Under the pieces are notes generated by a model. That model saw only the letters and a program-made list of their open reading frames with translations, did not search any database and was not told the DNA's origin. The position numbers and the translations under genes were made by a program. Positions 8,053 to 17,181 of a stretch of 64,000 nt of DNA are shown here, in pieces (the stretch's first letter is position 1; the number at the start of each line of letters is the position of its first letter). The DNA comes from Cystobacter fuscus DSM 2262 (GTDB taxonomy: Bacteria > Myxococcota > Myxococcia > Myxococcales > Myxococcaceae): contig NZ_ANAH02000011.1 in NCBI RefSeq assembly GCF_000335475.2, forward strand, positions 248,001 through 312,000, read 5' to 3'.

Positions 8053-9333
8053 ATGTCCTCCACGAACAAGGTCGCGCTCGTTCTGAGCTACCAGTACCCG
8101 GGCAAGTACGCCCTCACCGTCCTGGCGGGAGCGGTGGAGTCCGATCCAGTAGGGCGGGACGTGGCCCTGCGCTTCCCGAGGGACCGGGACTCCCTGCTGG
8201 CCTCGGTGCGCGAGTGCCTCGACGAGGGCTACCAGGTGGTCGTGGCGTGGTCCTTCTACTCGGCGAGCTTCCCCGCGGCGGCCGAGGAAATGGCCTGGCT
8301 GCGCGAGCAACTGGCGGGCCGCGAGGTGTTGTGCATCGCGGGCGGAGTGCACGCCACCGCCGAGACGGAGCAGACGCTCCAGGCGGGCTTCGATCTCGTG
8401 GCGGTGGGTGAGGGCGAGGTCATCCTCCTGGACCTGCTCGGCCGGATGATGCGCGGGGAAGATCCCCGGCAGACGCGGGGCTTCTCCCAGCTCGTGGAGG
8501 GGCGCGTGGTGCCTCGGGGCCGGGGCGAGGGCGTGGTGCTCGACCACTACCCGCCCTTCGCGGCGAGGAACATGAAGTTCGGCGCCATCGAGATCACGCG
8601 CGGGTGCATCTACGCGTGCCGGTTCTGCCAGACGCCCTTCCTGAACAAGGCGCGCTTCCGGCACCGCACCGTGGAGAACATCGCCCACTGGACGCGCGTG
8701 CTGCGCGAGGCGGGCAAGCGGGACGTGCGCTTCATCACCCCCACCTCCATGTCCTACGGCACCCAGGACGAGTCGATGAACCTGGAGGCGGTGGAGCGGA
8801 TGCTCGCCGCGGTGCGCGAGGCGATGGGTCCCGAGGGCCGGGTGTTCTACGGCACGTTCCCCTCGGAGGTGCGGCCCGAGCACGTGACGCCCGAGGCGCT
8901 CGCCCTGCTCAAGCGCTACGTGGACAACGACAACCTCATCATCGGGGGCCAGTCCGGCAGCGAGCGCATCCTCCTGGAGACGCGCCGGGGTCATGACGTG
9001 GAGACGGTGGTGCGGGCGGCGCGTCTGGCGGTGGAGTGGGGCTTCGTGCCCAACGTGGACTTCATCCTCGGCCTGCCGGGGGAAAACCCCGAGGATGTCC
9101 GGGCGACCCTGGAGTTGATGCGGCGCCTGGCGCACGTGGGCGCGAAGGTTCACGGTCATACGTTCATGCCGCTGCCGGGAACGCCCTACCGCGACGCGCC
9201 CCCGGGCTCGGTGGACGACGAGACCCGGCGGGAGTTGGATCGACTCGCGTCGCAAGGCCGCCTGTATGGCCACTGGAAGCAGCAGGTTCGCCTGGCGAAC
9301 GGAATCGCCACGAGACGTCAGCCCAGGCGCTGA
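8053..9333 (+). CDS. B12-binding-domain radical SAM protein (MJ_1487-like family)
   Basis: 426 residues. The N-terminal 150 residues have the Rossmann-like order of a cobalamin-binding domain (VVAWSFYSASFP, LCIAGGVHATAETE, LVAVGEGEVILLDLL), without an obvious DxHxxG cobalamin His motif. The radical SAM core begins with EITRGCIYACRFCQTPFL, the Cx3Cx2C ligand set for the [4Fe-4S] cluster. FILGLPGENPEDV and HTFMPLPGTPY are typical of B12-radical SAM enzymes that methylate or rearrange unactivated carbons. The neighbours give no substrate: the gene stands alone between the putative immunity gene and the nuclease pair. The family assignment is firm; the reaction is unknown. Confidence 0.85.
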   Translation: MSSTNKVALVLSYQYPGKYALTVLAGAVESDPVGRDVALRFPRDRDSLLASVRECLDEGYQVVVAWSFYSASFPAAAEEMAWLREQLAGREVLCIAGGVHATAETEQTLQAGFDLVAVGEGEVILLDLLGRMMRGEDPRQTRGFSQLVEGRVVPRGRGEGVVLDHYPPFAARNMKFGAIEITRGCIYACRFCQTPFLNKARFRHRTVENIAHWTRVLREAGKRDVRFITPTSMSYGTQDESMNLEAVERMLAAVREAMGPEGRVFYGTFPSEVRPEHVTPEALALLKRYVDNDNLIIGGQSGSERILLETRRGHDVETVVRAARLAVEWGFVPNVDFILGLPGENPEDVRATLELMRRLAHVGAKVHGHTFMPLPGTPYRDAPPGSVDDETRRELDRLASQGRLYGHWKQQVRLANGIATRRQPRR

Positions 9334-9405
9334 GTCAGTAAGCGGGCATCCACGAGGCGGGGAAGGTGAATGCCCTCCCAAGCGCGGCTACTGTGCGCCC
9401 TCGCG

Positions 9406-10662
9406 ATGCACTTCAAGTTCGTCCACGCCGCCGATCTGCATCTGGATACTCCCTTTCGGGGCGTGCCCGTCGACTCGGGCCTCCTGGGCGCGTTCCAGCA
9501 GGCCACCTTCCGGGCCTTCTCCCGCATCGTGGACCTGTGCCTGCGCGAGCGCGTGACCTTCCTGTTACTCGCCGGGGACCTGTTCGACATGAAGGATCGC
9601 TCGGTGCGCGCCCGGCTGGCGCTCCGACGCGAGCTGGAGCGGCTGCACGTGGCGGGCATCCAGACCTTCATCGTCCATGGCAACCATGATCCCCTGAGTG
9701 GAGACACGGGCGCCCTCGGCCTGCCGGAATCGGTGAAGGTGTTCGGCGCCGGATGGGAGGAGGTCGAGGTCCGCCGCGAGGGGCGGCTCGTGTGCCGGGT
9801 GCAGGGCATCTCCTATCCGGACGCGGAGGTGCGCGAGAACCTCTCGGCGCGCTTTGGCCGCACGGCACCGGACTTCACGGTGGGCCTGCTGCACGCGAAC
9901 CTGGGCGGCGTGGAGGGCCATGCCAACTACGCGCCCTGCACGCTGGAGGACCTGGCCGCGCGGGGGCTCGATTATTGGGCGCTGGGCCATGTGCACACCC
10001 GCGCCGAGTACCCGCTCCCCGGTGGCGCGGTGGCCGTCTACCCGGGCAATCCGCAGGGCCGGCACGTGAACGAGACGGGCGAGCGCGGCTGTGTCCTGGT
10101 GGAGGTCGAGGACGGACGCATGCGCCGCCGGTTCGTCCCGGTGGACACCGTGCGCTGGCACCGGCTGGAGGTTCCCCTCACGGGGCTCGCCTCGCTCGAC
10201 GCGCTCGTGACCGCCCTGCTGGAACGGGTGGACACGGACTGCTCGGCGGAGCTGGAGGGCCACGCGGTGCGGCTCACGCTCACGGACCGGGGGCCGCTTC
10301 ATCGCGAGCTGGCCCGGCCCGACGCGCTCGGTCAGTTGGAGGCGGAAGTGCGCGAGCAGCTCGCCCGGCGTCACCCGCCCGTGTTGCTCGAGTCCCTGCG
10401 CGACGCGAGCCGGCCCGCGCTGGACCTGGAGGCGGTGCGGCTCGCGGGAGGCTTCTCCGGCACCCTGCTCGCCGAGGCCGAGGCGCTGACGGCCGACTCC
10501 GAGGCCCTGGCCGCGCTGTGGTCGGAGGAGGAAGAGCTGCGCGCGCTCTCCCAACGCCTGCGGCGCCTGGGCGTGGATGCGCTGGAGCCTCTCCGGCCGG
10601 AGTGGGTGGAGGAGGCGGGGGCGCGGGTGGTGGAGGAGCTTCACGAGGAGGAGGCGGGATGA
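9406..10662 (+). CDS. SbcD/YhaO-like metallophosphoesterase DNA repair exonuclease
   Basis: 418 residues from the ATG at 9406, which gives the family-typical MHFKFVHAADLHLDTPF; an in-frame ATG at 9370 would add 12 residues. The calcineurin-like nuclease motifs are all present: HAADLHLD (D-x-H), LLAGDLFDMKD (GD), FIVHGNHDPLS (GNHD), VGLLHAN (H) and LGHVHTR (GHxH). These bind two Mn ions. The C-terminal region (about 280-418) is helical and probably caps the nuclease and docks the ATPase. The gene overlaps the next ATPase gene by 4 bp (ATGA), so the two subunits are co-translated as an Mre11/Rad50-type complex for DNA end processing. Confidence 0.88.
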   Translation: MHFKFVHAADLHLDTPFRGVPVDSGLLGAFQQATFRAFSRIVDLCLRERVTFLLLAGDLFDMKDRSVRARLALRRELERLHVAGIQTFIVHGNHDPLSGDTGALGLPESVKVFGAGWEEVEVRREGRLVCRVQGISYPDAEVRENLSARFGRTAPDFTVGLLHANLGGVEGHANYAPCTLEDLAARGLDYWALGHVHTRAEYPLPGGAVAVYPGNPQGRHVNETGERGCVLVEVEDGRMRRRFVPVDTVRWHRLEVPLTGLASLDALVTALLERVDTDCSAELEGHAVRLTLTDRGPLHRELARPDALGQLEAEVREQLARRHPPVLLESLRDASRPALDLEAVRLAGGFSGTLLAEAEALTADSEALAALWSEEEELRALSQRLRRLGVDALEPLRPEWVEEAGARVVEELHEEEAG

Positions 10663-13600
10663 CGGGGGGACTGCGGGTCGAGCTGTTGCGTGTCCAGGGC
10701 TTTGGTCACTTCTCGGACTACGAGCTGGAACTGCGGCCGGGTCTCAATCTGCTGTACGGGCCCAACGAGGCGGGCAAGAGCACGCTGCTCGCGTTCCTCC
10801 AGGGCATGTTGTTCGGCTTCGACAAGAAGGGCCGCGCGGAGCCCCGGTACGAGCCCGAGGTGGGGGCGCGGGCGGGTGAGTTGTGCGTGAGCGCGGCCAC
10901 GGGCCCCTTGGTGGTGAAGCGCATCAAGAAGACGGTGAAGGTGTTGGATGCGCGGGGGCACGAGCTGAGCGCCTCGCGGCTCGACGAGGCCCTGGCGCAC
11001 GTCTCCCGGGAGCTGTTCTGCGAGGTCTTCGCCTTCGGCCTGGATGAGCTGTCCAGCTTCGAGCGCCTGTCCCAGGAGGATGGGGTCTCCCGGGCGCTGT
11101 TCGCCGCGGGGCTCCGGGGCGCGCGCCGGCTGCCCGAGGTGGAGAAGCACCTGGAGAAGCGGGCCGGAGATCTCTTCAAGAAGACGGGCAAGAACCCCGA
11201 GCTCAACCAGGTGCTCCAGCAACTGGAGGAGGTCCGTCAACGGCTCGGCGAGCTGAAGGATCGGCCGGCGCGCTACTTCCAGGAGCGAGAGCGGCTGCTG
11301 TCGCTGGGCCGGGAGCGCGAGGAGACGCAGCGGCTGCTGGAGACCTGCACGCGCGAGCTGCGGCGGCTGTCCCGGTTGGAGGAGGCGCTGGGCGACCTGA
11401 GCACCCTGGCGCGGCTCGACGAGGAATGGGCGTGGCTGCCCGACCTGTCCTCCTTCCCGAGCGAGGGGGTGCCCCGGCTGGAGGCGTTGCTGCAACGTGG
11501 CAAGGAGTTGCGGGCGGAGCACTCCCGGATCGAGGAGTTGCTCGGGTCGGTGGAAGAGGAGCGCGGCCCGTTGTCCTCCGCCATGTTGGCGCGCGAGCGG
11601 GAAGAGGCCCTGCGCTCGGCGTGGGGGGCCTTCACCGCGAGGGCCGAGCTGCTGCGGGCGCTCCCCGGACGGCGCTCGGCGCTCGATGCCCGGCGCCAGG
11701 ACGTGGAGCGAGCGGTGGAAGGGCTGGGCCTGGAGGTGGACCTGAGCGGGCTGTTGGCCCTGGAGCTGGGCGCGGCGGCGCGCGGCACCCTGGAGTCCCT
11801 CGCCGAGCGGTTGTCCAAGGCGGAGGGCGAGCGGCGCGAGGCGGAAGTGGCGCTCGTCCGGGCCCGGGGAGAGCGTGAGCGCATCGTGTCCGCGCTGGCG
11901 CGGCTCCAGGCGGAGCGGGCGCGGCTTCCGGACGTCTCCGCGGCGGAGATCCGCCAGCGGCAGGTGGCGCTGGGGCGGATGAAGCTGCTGCGGATGGAGC
12001 GCGAGCAGGTGGCGGCGCAGCGCACCGAGTTGCAGCAGCGGCTGCAGTCGCTGCGCGCCGTGTCCGAGCCCGAGCCCGGACCGGCTCCCTCGCCCCTGGG
12101 GACGTGGCTCGGCGCGGGGCTGGCGGTGATGCTCGTCCTCGGGGTGGGCGTCTCCTCGGGCGCGGCGGCGGGGGCCCTGGCCACCCTGGGCGCGCTGTTG
12201 CTCGCCGTGCCGCTGGTGCTCGGGCACCAGGGGGCCGTGAGGACTCACCACCGCATGGCCGAGGCCCACGCCGCGCGCCAGCGTCAGCACGCGCAGGAGC
12301 TGGCGCGGGTGCAGTCGGCGCTGGACTCCCTCATGGGGCGGCGCGTGGCGGTGGAGCGGGAGCTGGCGCTGGCCGCGAGCGAGGCGGGAGTGGCCGCGGA
12401 TGATCCGGTGGCCGGGCTCGCCTTGGTGGAGGCGACGCTGGCGGATGCGCTGCGGCAGGCCGAGCGGGTGGAGTACCTCGGACGCGAGCGCGAGGGGCGT
12501 CAGGCGGAGGCGGATGCGGCGGGGCGTGAGGTGCAGGCGGCGGAGCTGGCGGGACGGCGGGCCGAGATGCAGGTGCGCACGCTCCGGGGAGAGCTGTCGC
12601 TCGTGCTCGATGCGCGGGGGTTTCCCTCGAACCTCTCCGCGCAGCGGGCGCTGGAGCTGTGGCGTGACGCGGCCGAGCAGCGGCGGCGGTTGGTGGAGCT
12701 GAACGTGGAGGAGCGGGCCCTGGCCGCGGACGAGTCGGGCTGCGAGGTGGTGGTGGCCCGGTTGTACGAGGAGGCCCGGGTGGTGGGGCTCGCGGAGGGC
12801 GGCACGGTCGAGGCGCTGGCCTCACGGGTGGCCTCGGCCCTGGAGGAGCAGAAGGCGCGGGAGGCGCGGCTGCGGGAGCTGCGCGCGCGCGCGGAGGACC
12901 TGTCCGGGGAGCGTGCCCGGCTCTTGCGTCTGTGGGAGGCCGAGGCGCGGGCCGTGGAGGCGCTGCTGGCCCAGGGCGGCGCGGACTCGGAGGAGTCCTT
13001 CCGTCAGCGGGCGCGGCGGGCGGAGCGCTTCGAGGAACTCACGGGGCAGCGGCGCGAGCTGCGCTCGCGGGTCGAGGCCGCCACGGGCCTGACGGCGGAG
13101 GTGGCGCGCGCGGCCATCGAAGCGCAGGGGGGCGAGGAGCGGCTGCGCGAGCGGGTGGGGCAGTTGCGCATCCAGGAGCCGGCCCACGCCAGGCGCCTCG
13201 AGCAGTTGCACACGGACTATGGCGCCGCCCGGAGCCAGCTCGAGCGCTGGGAGGGGGACGAGGAGCTGGCGCGACTGCGCACCCAGGAGGAGCGCCTGCG
13301 GGCACGGGCCGCGGAGCTGGCCACGCGCTATGCGAAGGACCGGCTGGCGCTGGCCCTGTTGGTGCGAGCGCGGCGGCGCTTCGAGCAGGAGCAGCAACCG
13401 CGCGTCATCCAGCTCGCCTCGGAGCACTTCACGGCGCTGACGGAGGGCCGCTACCGGCGCGTGTTCGTTCCGGCGGGGGGCTCGCGGGAGCTGCGGGTCA
13501 CCGGAGCGCGGCGGGACTGGAGCCCCGAGGAGCTGTCGCGGGGCACGCGCGAGCAGCTCTACCTGGCGTTCCGGCTGGCGGTCATCCAGGACTTCGGCGA

Positions 13601-13865
13601 GACGCGTGGCGCGCTGCCGCTCATGGTGGACGACATCCTGGTCAACTTCGATCCCCGGCGCGCGCGGGGCACGCTGGAGCTCCTCGCGCGGTTGTCCACG
13701 CACCACCAGGTCATCGCCTTTACCTGCCACCCCTGGCTGCGCGAGCTCTTCGAGGACCAGGGCGCGCGGGTGGTGGAGCTCCCCGCGAGCGGCGAGGCCA
13801 CCCCTGCCCGGTGGGACTCCCCGGGTGGAGTGGCTCCGCTGGCGCGCCGCGTGGTGAACCGCTGA
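10659..13865 (+). CDS. SbcC/YhaN-like SMC-family ATPase, partner of the upstream nuclease
   Basis: 1068 residues. Walker A is GPNEAGKSTLLAF (about residues 33-45). Two long charged coiled-coil stretches follow, and the ABC signature (ELSRGTREQLYLAF) and Walker B (LPLMVDDILVNFD) lie near the C-terminus, the classic head-coil-head order. A hydrophobic hairpin of about 40 residues (LGAGLAVMLVLGVGVSS, then ALATLGALLLAVPLVLG) sits at the tip of the coiled coil near residues 485-530, where Rad50 has its zinc hook; this is typical of the YhaN branch. The start at 10659 is fixed by the ATGA overlap with the nuclease gene. The reading frame is open from 9753, but that part is a shadow of the nuclease. 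Confidence 0.87.
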   Translation: MTGGLRVELLRVQGFGHFSDYELELRPGLNLLYGPNEAGKSTLLAFLQGMLFGFDKKGRAEPRYEPEVGARAGELCVSAATGPLVVKRIKKTVKVLDARGHELSASRLDEALAHVSRELFCEVFAFGLDELSSFERLSQEDGVSRALFAAGLRGARRLPEVEKHLEKRAGDLFKKTGKNPELNQVLQQLEEVRQRLGELKDRPARYFQERERLLSLGREREETQRLLETCTRELRRLSRLEEALGDLSTLARLDEEWAWLPDLSSFPSEGVPRLEALLQRGKELRAEHSRIEELLGSVEEERGPLSSAMLAREREEALRSAWGAFTARAELLRALPGRRSALDARRQDVERAVEGLGLEVDLSGLLALELGAAARGTLESLAERLSKAEGERREAEVALVRARGERERIVSALARLQAERARLPDVSAAEIRQRQVALGRMKLLRMEREQVAAQRTELQQRLQSLRAVSEPEPGPAPSPLGTWLGAGLAVMLVLGVGVSSGAAAGALATLGALLLAVPLVLGHQGAVRTHHRMAEAHAARQRQHAQELARVQSALDSLMGRRVAVERELALAASEAGVAADDPVAGLALVEATLADALRQAERVEYLGREREGRQAEADAAGREVQAAELAGRRAEMQVRTLRGELSLVLDARGFPSNLSAQRALELWRDAAEQRRRLVELNVEERALAADESGCEVVVARLYEEARVVGLAEGGTVEALASRVASALEEQKAREARLRELRARAEDLSGERARLLRLWEAEARAVEALLAQGGADSEESFRQRARRAERFEELTGQRRELRSRVEAATGLTAEVARAAIEAQGGEERLRERVGQLRIQEPAHARRLEQLHTDYGAARSQLERWEGDEELARLRTQEERLRARAAELATRYAKDRLALALLVRARRRFEQEQQPRVIQLASEHFTALTEGRYRRVFVPAGGSRELRVTGARRDWSPEELSRGTREQLYLAFRLAVIQDFGETRGALPLMVDDILVNFDPRRARGTLELLARLSTHHQVIAFTCHPWLRELFEDQGARVVELPASGEATPARWDSPGGVAPLARRVVNR

Positions 13866-13929
13866 CCGCCCCGGGCGCTGATTGGCCGACGCGTCAGCGA
13901 ATGGTCTTTTCTCGCACGCTGCTTTTCAT

Positions 13930-14014
13930 TTTTCCGGGAAAATATGTTTTTCTTTCTTTGTTGATTAACCCTGAAAATACTCTCCCGTTCTCAACCATCG
14001 ACGATGGAGAGGAG
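13930..14014 (+). promoter_or_regulatory. AT-rich leader with two inverted repeats before the glucanase gene
   Basis: The gap after the ATPase gene is strikingly AT-rich for this genome. It holds TTTTCC-G-GGAAAA (13930-13942) and CCATCG-A-CGATGG (13995-14007). The second repeat runs into the strong ribosome site GGAGAGGAG (14006-14014), five bases before the ATG. This looks like a regulated promoter region. No clear -35/-10 pair could be chosen. Confidence 0.4.
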
Positions 14015-14019
14015 TTTCA

Positions 14020-17000
14020 ATGGGTACAGCGAAGAAGAACATGTGGCGGGAATGGGGCGGCCGGATTCTCGTGGCGTCGTGCTTGAGCGCTGGCGTGGGA
14101 TGCGGAGCCCCAGCGGCGCTGTCCGTCGAGGAAGGACTGGCCTCGGAGCAGCAGGCCGCCGGGTCCACCTATGAAGCGGAGTCGGCGGTGTTGTCGGGCG
14201 GTGCGGTCATCGCGACCGACCACCCCGGCTATTCGGGCACCGGCTTCGTGGGGGGCTTCACGGATGGGAACAAGGGCAATGCCGCCGCCCAATTCACAGT
14301 CAGTGCGTCCACCACGGGCAGCTATGACGCGACGCTGCGCTATGCCAATGGAACGGGCAGTGCGCAGACGTTGAGCCTCTACGTCGATGGCGTGAAGGTG
14401 AAGCAGATCTCCCTGGGCGCGACGGCCAACTGGGACAGCTGGGGCACGAGGACCGACACGCTCAGCCTGGGCGCGGGCACCCACACCCTGCGCTACAAGT
14501 TCGACACGACCGACTCCGGCAACGTCAACCTGGACAGCCTCGACCTCAGTGCACAAGCCACTCCTCCGCCCGCGGGTTCGGGCCCCCTGTATGAGGCAGA
14601 ATCCGCGGCGCTGTCGGGCGGTGCGGTCATCGCGACCGACCACCCCGGCTATTCGGGCACGGGTTTCGTGGGAGGCTTCACGGACGCGAACAAGGGCAAT
14701 GCCGCCGCTCAGTTCACCGTCAAGGTGTCCACCACGGCCAACTACGAGGTGGCGTTGCGCTACGCCAATGGGACGGGCGTCGCGCAGACCCTGAGCCTCT
14801 ATGTCGATGGCACCAAGGTGAAGCAGCTCTCCCTGGACGCGACGGCCAACTGGGACAGCTGGGGCACGAAGGCGGAGACGCTCAGCCTGGGCGCGGGCAC
14901 CCACACCTTGCGCTACAAGTTCGACACGACCGACTCCGGCAACGTCAACCTGGACAGCATCACCGTGGGCGATCCCATCGTCCCGCCTCCTGAACCGCCC
15001 ACCCCGCCCGCGGGCTCGGGCTTCGTCTATGAGGCGGAGGAGCAGTTCTTCTCCGGAGGCGTCGCACGGGAGTCCACCTGGCTGCGGAACTTCTCCGCCC
15101 CCGGCGCGAGGGTCATCTTCACGGTCAACATGGACGCGGCGGCGGCCTCGAGCGTGGGTTTGCGTTATCTCAACGGCTCGGGGACGAACAAGACCCTGAA
15201 TGTCTATGTCAATGGTCTGTTCGCCTTGACCACGACCCTGGCGAATACCGGCACCACCTGGTCGGGAAAGACGGAGACCCTGAACCTGCGTCGGGGGCTC
15301 AATACCATCACCTATCAGTACGACACGGGGAACACCGGAGGGGTCAGCATCGACGCCCTCACCGTCGTGAACGGCAAGGCCCTGGCCGCCCGGGGCGCCA
15401 CGCTGCCCTACCAGGAACTGGAGGCCGAGGCGGGCACGACCAACGCCACGGTGCTCAACCCCAACCGCACTCCTGGCACCGTGGAGGCCGAGTCCTCGGG
15501 CCGCCGCGCCGTCAAGCTCACGCAGACGGGCCACTACGTGCAGTGGAGCGCACCTCAGGCGGCCAACTCGCTCGTCGTCCGCTACGGCATGCCGGACGCG
15601 GCGGCCGGAGGGGGCATCAACGCGACGCTGAGCCTGTACGTCAACGGAACGAAGCTCCAGACCCTGAACCTGACCTCCCGGCATGCCTGGGTCTACGGTG
15701 GGTATCCCTACGGCAACAGTCCGAGCACGCCGTCCAAGCCGGGCGAGTGGGATCCAGGTCCGCATCGCTTCTATGACGAGAGCCGGTTCCTGCTGCCGTC
15801 GTCCATTCCGGCGGGGGCCACCGTCAAGCTGCAGAAGGACAGCGGAGACACCGCGGCCTATTACACCATCGACCTGATCGACCTCGAGCAGGTGGAGGCT
15901 CCCCAGACCATGCCCGCGAACTTCGTGAGCATCACGTCATTCGGAGCCATCGCGGACGACACCGGAGACGACACCCAGGCGATCCTCAACGCCATCTCCA
16001 ACGCGAAGTCCACCGGCAAGGCGGGGGTCTGGATTCCCTCGGGCGCCTTCAACATCAACGGCCGGGTGGCACTGGACAACATCCACCTGCGCGGCGCGGG
16101 CCCCTGGTACACGCGCCTCCAGGCCACCAATGTCGGCGAGCACTTCATCGGCACGGGCGGCAACGTCAAGGTGGTCGACCTGTCGTATGTCGGCAACGTC
16201 GTCGAGCGCAACGATGGCGCCGACCGGGCGGCGTTCGAGGAGAACTTCGGCACGGGCTCGCTCATCCAGAACGTCTGGATCGAGCACGCGAAGGCCGGCT
16301 ACTGGATCCGACCCGGCACGGATGGTCTGTACATCGTCAATGGCCGGGTACGGAACAGCTTCGCCGATGGCATCAACCTCCACGCGGGCGTCAAGAACAC
16401 CATGGTCAGCCACGTCCACGCCCGCAACACGGGTGATGACGCCTTCGCCATGTGGTCCGACGGCGCCATCAACGAGAACTGCACGTTCCGCTACGACACC
16501 GCGCAGCTGCCCAATCTCGCCAACACCTTCGCCATCTACAATGGCCGGGACAACAAGCTCCTGGACAGCGTGGGCGCGGACACGCACTACGCCTCCTCGG
16601 GCGTGCTCATCACCGACTGGTTCGCGGACCTGCCCTTCCTGGGCACCACGGAGGTCAAGCGCGTGACCTTCAACCGGACCGGTGGCGAGCAGACGGTGAA
16701 CTTCAGCATGAACGCCGGGGCCGTGTGGATCCACGGGGTGAGAAGGGAAATCTCGGGGCACATCCTCGTCGAGGACGTGGAGATCAACGACAGCACCTTC
16801 TCGGGCCTGAAGATCAGCTGGGGAAAGGGCGCGAGCACGAATCCCCCCGTGAACAACTACGCCATCTCCCCCGTGACCCTGAAGAACGTCGCCATCAAGG
16901 GCGCGGGCACCTATGGGTTGGAGACCTTCAACGTGCCTGGGACGGCCACCTGCACCAACGTCACCGTGACGGGCGCGGCCTCGGGGGGTCTCCTGAACCA

Positions 17001-17049
17001 CGACAACCGGTACACCTTCAACAAGGTCTCGGGGAACACCGGCTGGTGA
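14020..17049 (+). CDS. Secreted GH87-type alpha-1,3-glucanase (mycodextranase) with CBM repeats
   Basis: 1009 residues. The N-terminus has a basic start, a hydrophobic stretch and a lipobox (SAGVGC), so it is probably a lipoprotein. Two near-identical CBM35/CBM6-like modules follow (about residues 51-186 and 191-325, each opening with YEAES and closing with NVNLDS). A third divergent one starts near 337 (YEAEEQFF), and a further beta domain starts near 464. The C-terminal 370 residues form a right-handed beta-helix: SFGAIADDTGDDTQAI, RVRNSFADGINLH, HARNTGDDAFAMWS. The Asp pairs in the last two match the catalytic region of GH87 enzymes, which cut alpha-1,3-glucan or nigeran of fungal walls and biofilms. 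The family call rests on these motifs. Confidence 0.82.
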   Translation: MGTAKKNMWREWGGRILVASCLSAGVGCGAPAALSVEEGLASEQQAAGSTYEAESAVLSGGAVIATDHPGYSGTGFVGGFTDGNKGNAAAQFTVSASTTGSYDATLRYANGTGSAQTLSLYVDGVKVKQISLGATANWDSWGTRTDTLSLGAGTHTLRYKFDTTDSGNVNLDSLDLSAQATPPPAGSGPLYEAESAALSGGAVIATDHPGYSGTGFVGGFTDANKGNAAAQFTVKVSTTANYEVALRYANGTGVAQTLSLYVDGTKVKQLSLDATANWDSWGTKAETLSLGAGTHTLRYKFDTTDSGNVNLDSITVGDPIVPPPEPPTPPAGSGFVYEAEEQFFSGGVARESTWLRNFSAPGARVIFTVNMDAAAASSVGLRYLNGSGTNKTLNVYVNGLFALTTTLANTGTTWSGKTETLNLRRGLNTITYQYDTGNTGGVSIDALTVVNGKALAARGATLPYQELEAEAGTTNATVLNPNRTPGTVEAESSGRRAVKLTQTGHYVQWSAPQAANSLVVRYGMPDAAAGGGINATLSLYVNGTKLQTLNLTSRHAWVYGGYPYGNSPSTPSKPGEWDPGPHRFYDESRFLLPSSIPAGATVKLQKDSGDTAAYYTIDLIDLEQVEAPQTMPANFVSITSFGAIADDTGDDTQAILNAISNAKSTGKAGVWIPSGAFNINGRVALDNIHLRGAGPWYTRLQATNVGEHFIGTGGNVKVVDLSYVGNVVERNDGADRAAFEENFGTGSLIQNVWIEHAKAGYWIRPGTDGLYIVNGRVRNSFADGINLHAGVKNTMVSHVHARNTGDDAFAMWSDGAINENCTFRYDTAQLPNLANTFAIYNGRDNKLLDSVGADTHYASSGVLITDWFADLPFLGTTEVKRVTFNRTGGEQTVNFSMNAGAVWIHGVRREISGHILVEDVEINDSTFSGLKISWGKGASTNPPVNNYAISPVTLKNVAIKGAGTYGLETFNVPGTATCTNVTVTGAASGGLLNHDNRYTFNKVSGNTGW
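14170..14960 (+). repeat. Tandem duplication of a carbohydrate-binding module within the glucanase gene
   Basis: Copy 1 (about 14170-14540) and copy 2 (about 14590-14960) match closely at the nucleotide level with an offset of exactly 420 bases. For example, the stretches starting at 14201 and 14621 are identical for nearly 40 bases, and the ends around 14500 and 14920 are identical again. Most differences are single bases. This indicates a recent in-frame duplication or gene conversion of one domain. Confidence 0.85.
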
Positions 17050-17073
17050 TGACGGCTTGCTGACGGCTTCCCG

Positions 17074-17110
17074 GGGAAGGCCGATGGGCGCGGAGGCTCG
17101 CGGCCTTCCC
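17074..17110 (+). terminator. Inverted repeat after the glucanase gene
   Basis: GGGAAGGCCG (17074-17083) and CGGCCTTCCC (17101-17110) pair perfectly over 10 bp around a 17-base loop, 25 bases after the stop codon. No T-run follows, so it is only a probable transcription or mRNA 3' end. Confidence 0.4.
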
Positions 17111-17181
17111 TCGGGAGTGGACGGCACCCATGAGGCTGCTAAGAGGGGGCGAGCCCCCCTTCATCAGAGGAAGCCGCCTTC

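Noticed and set aside
9753-10658. Long open frame leading into the ATPase gene
   Set aside because: It is the high-GC shadow of the nuclease gene; its residues are Gly/Ala/Arg-rich with no family sequence until ATG 10659.
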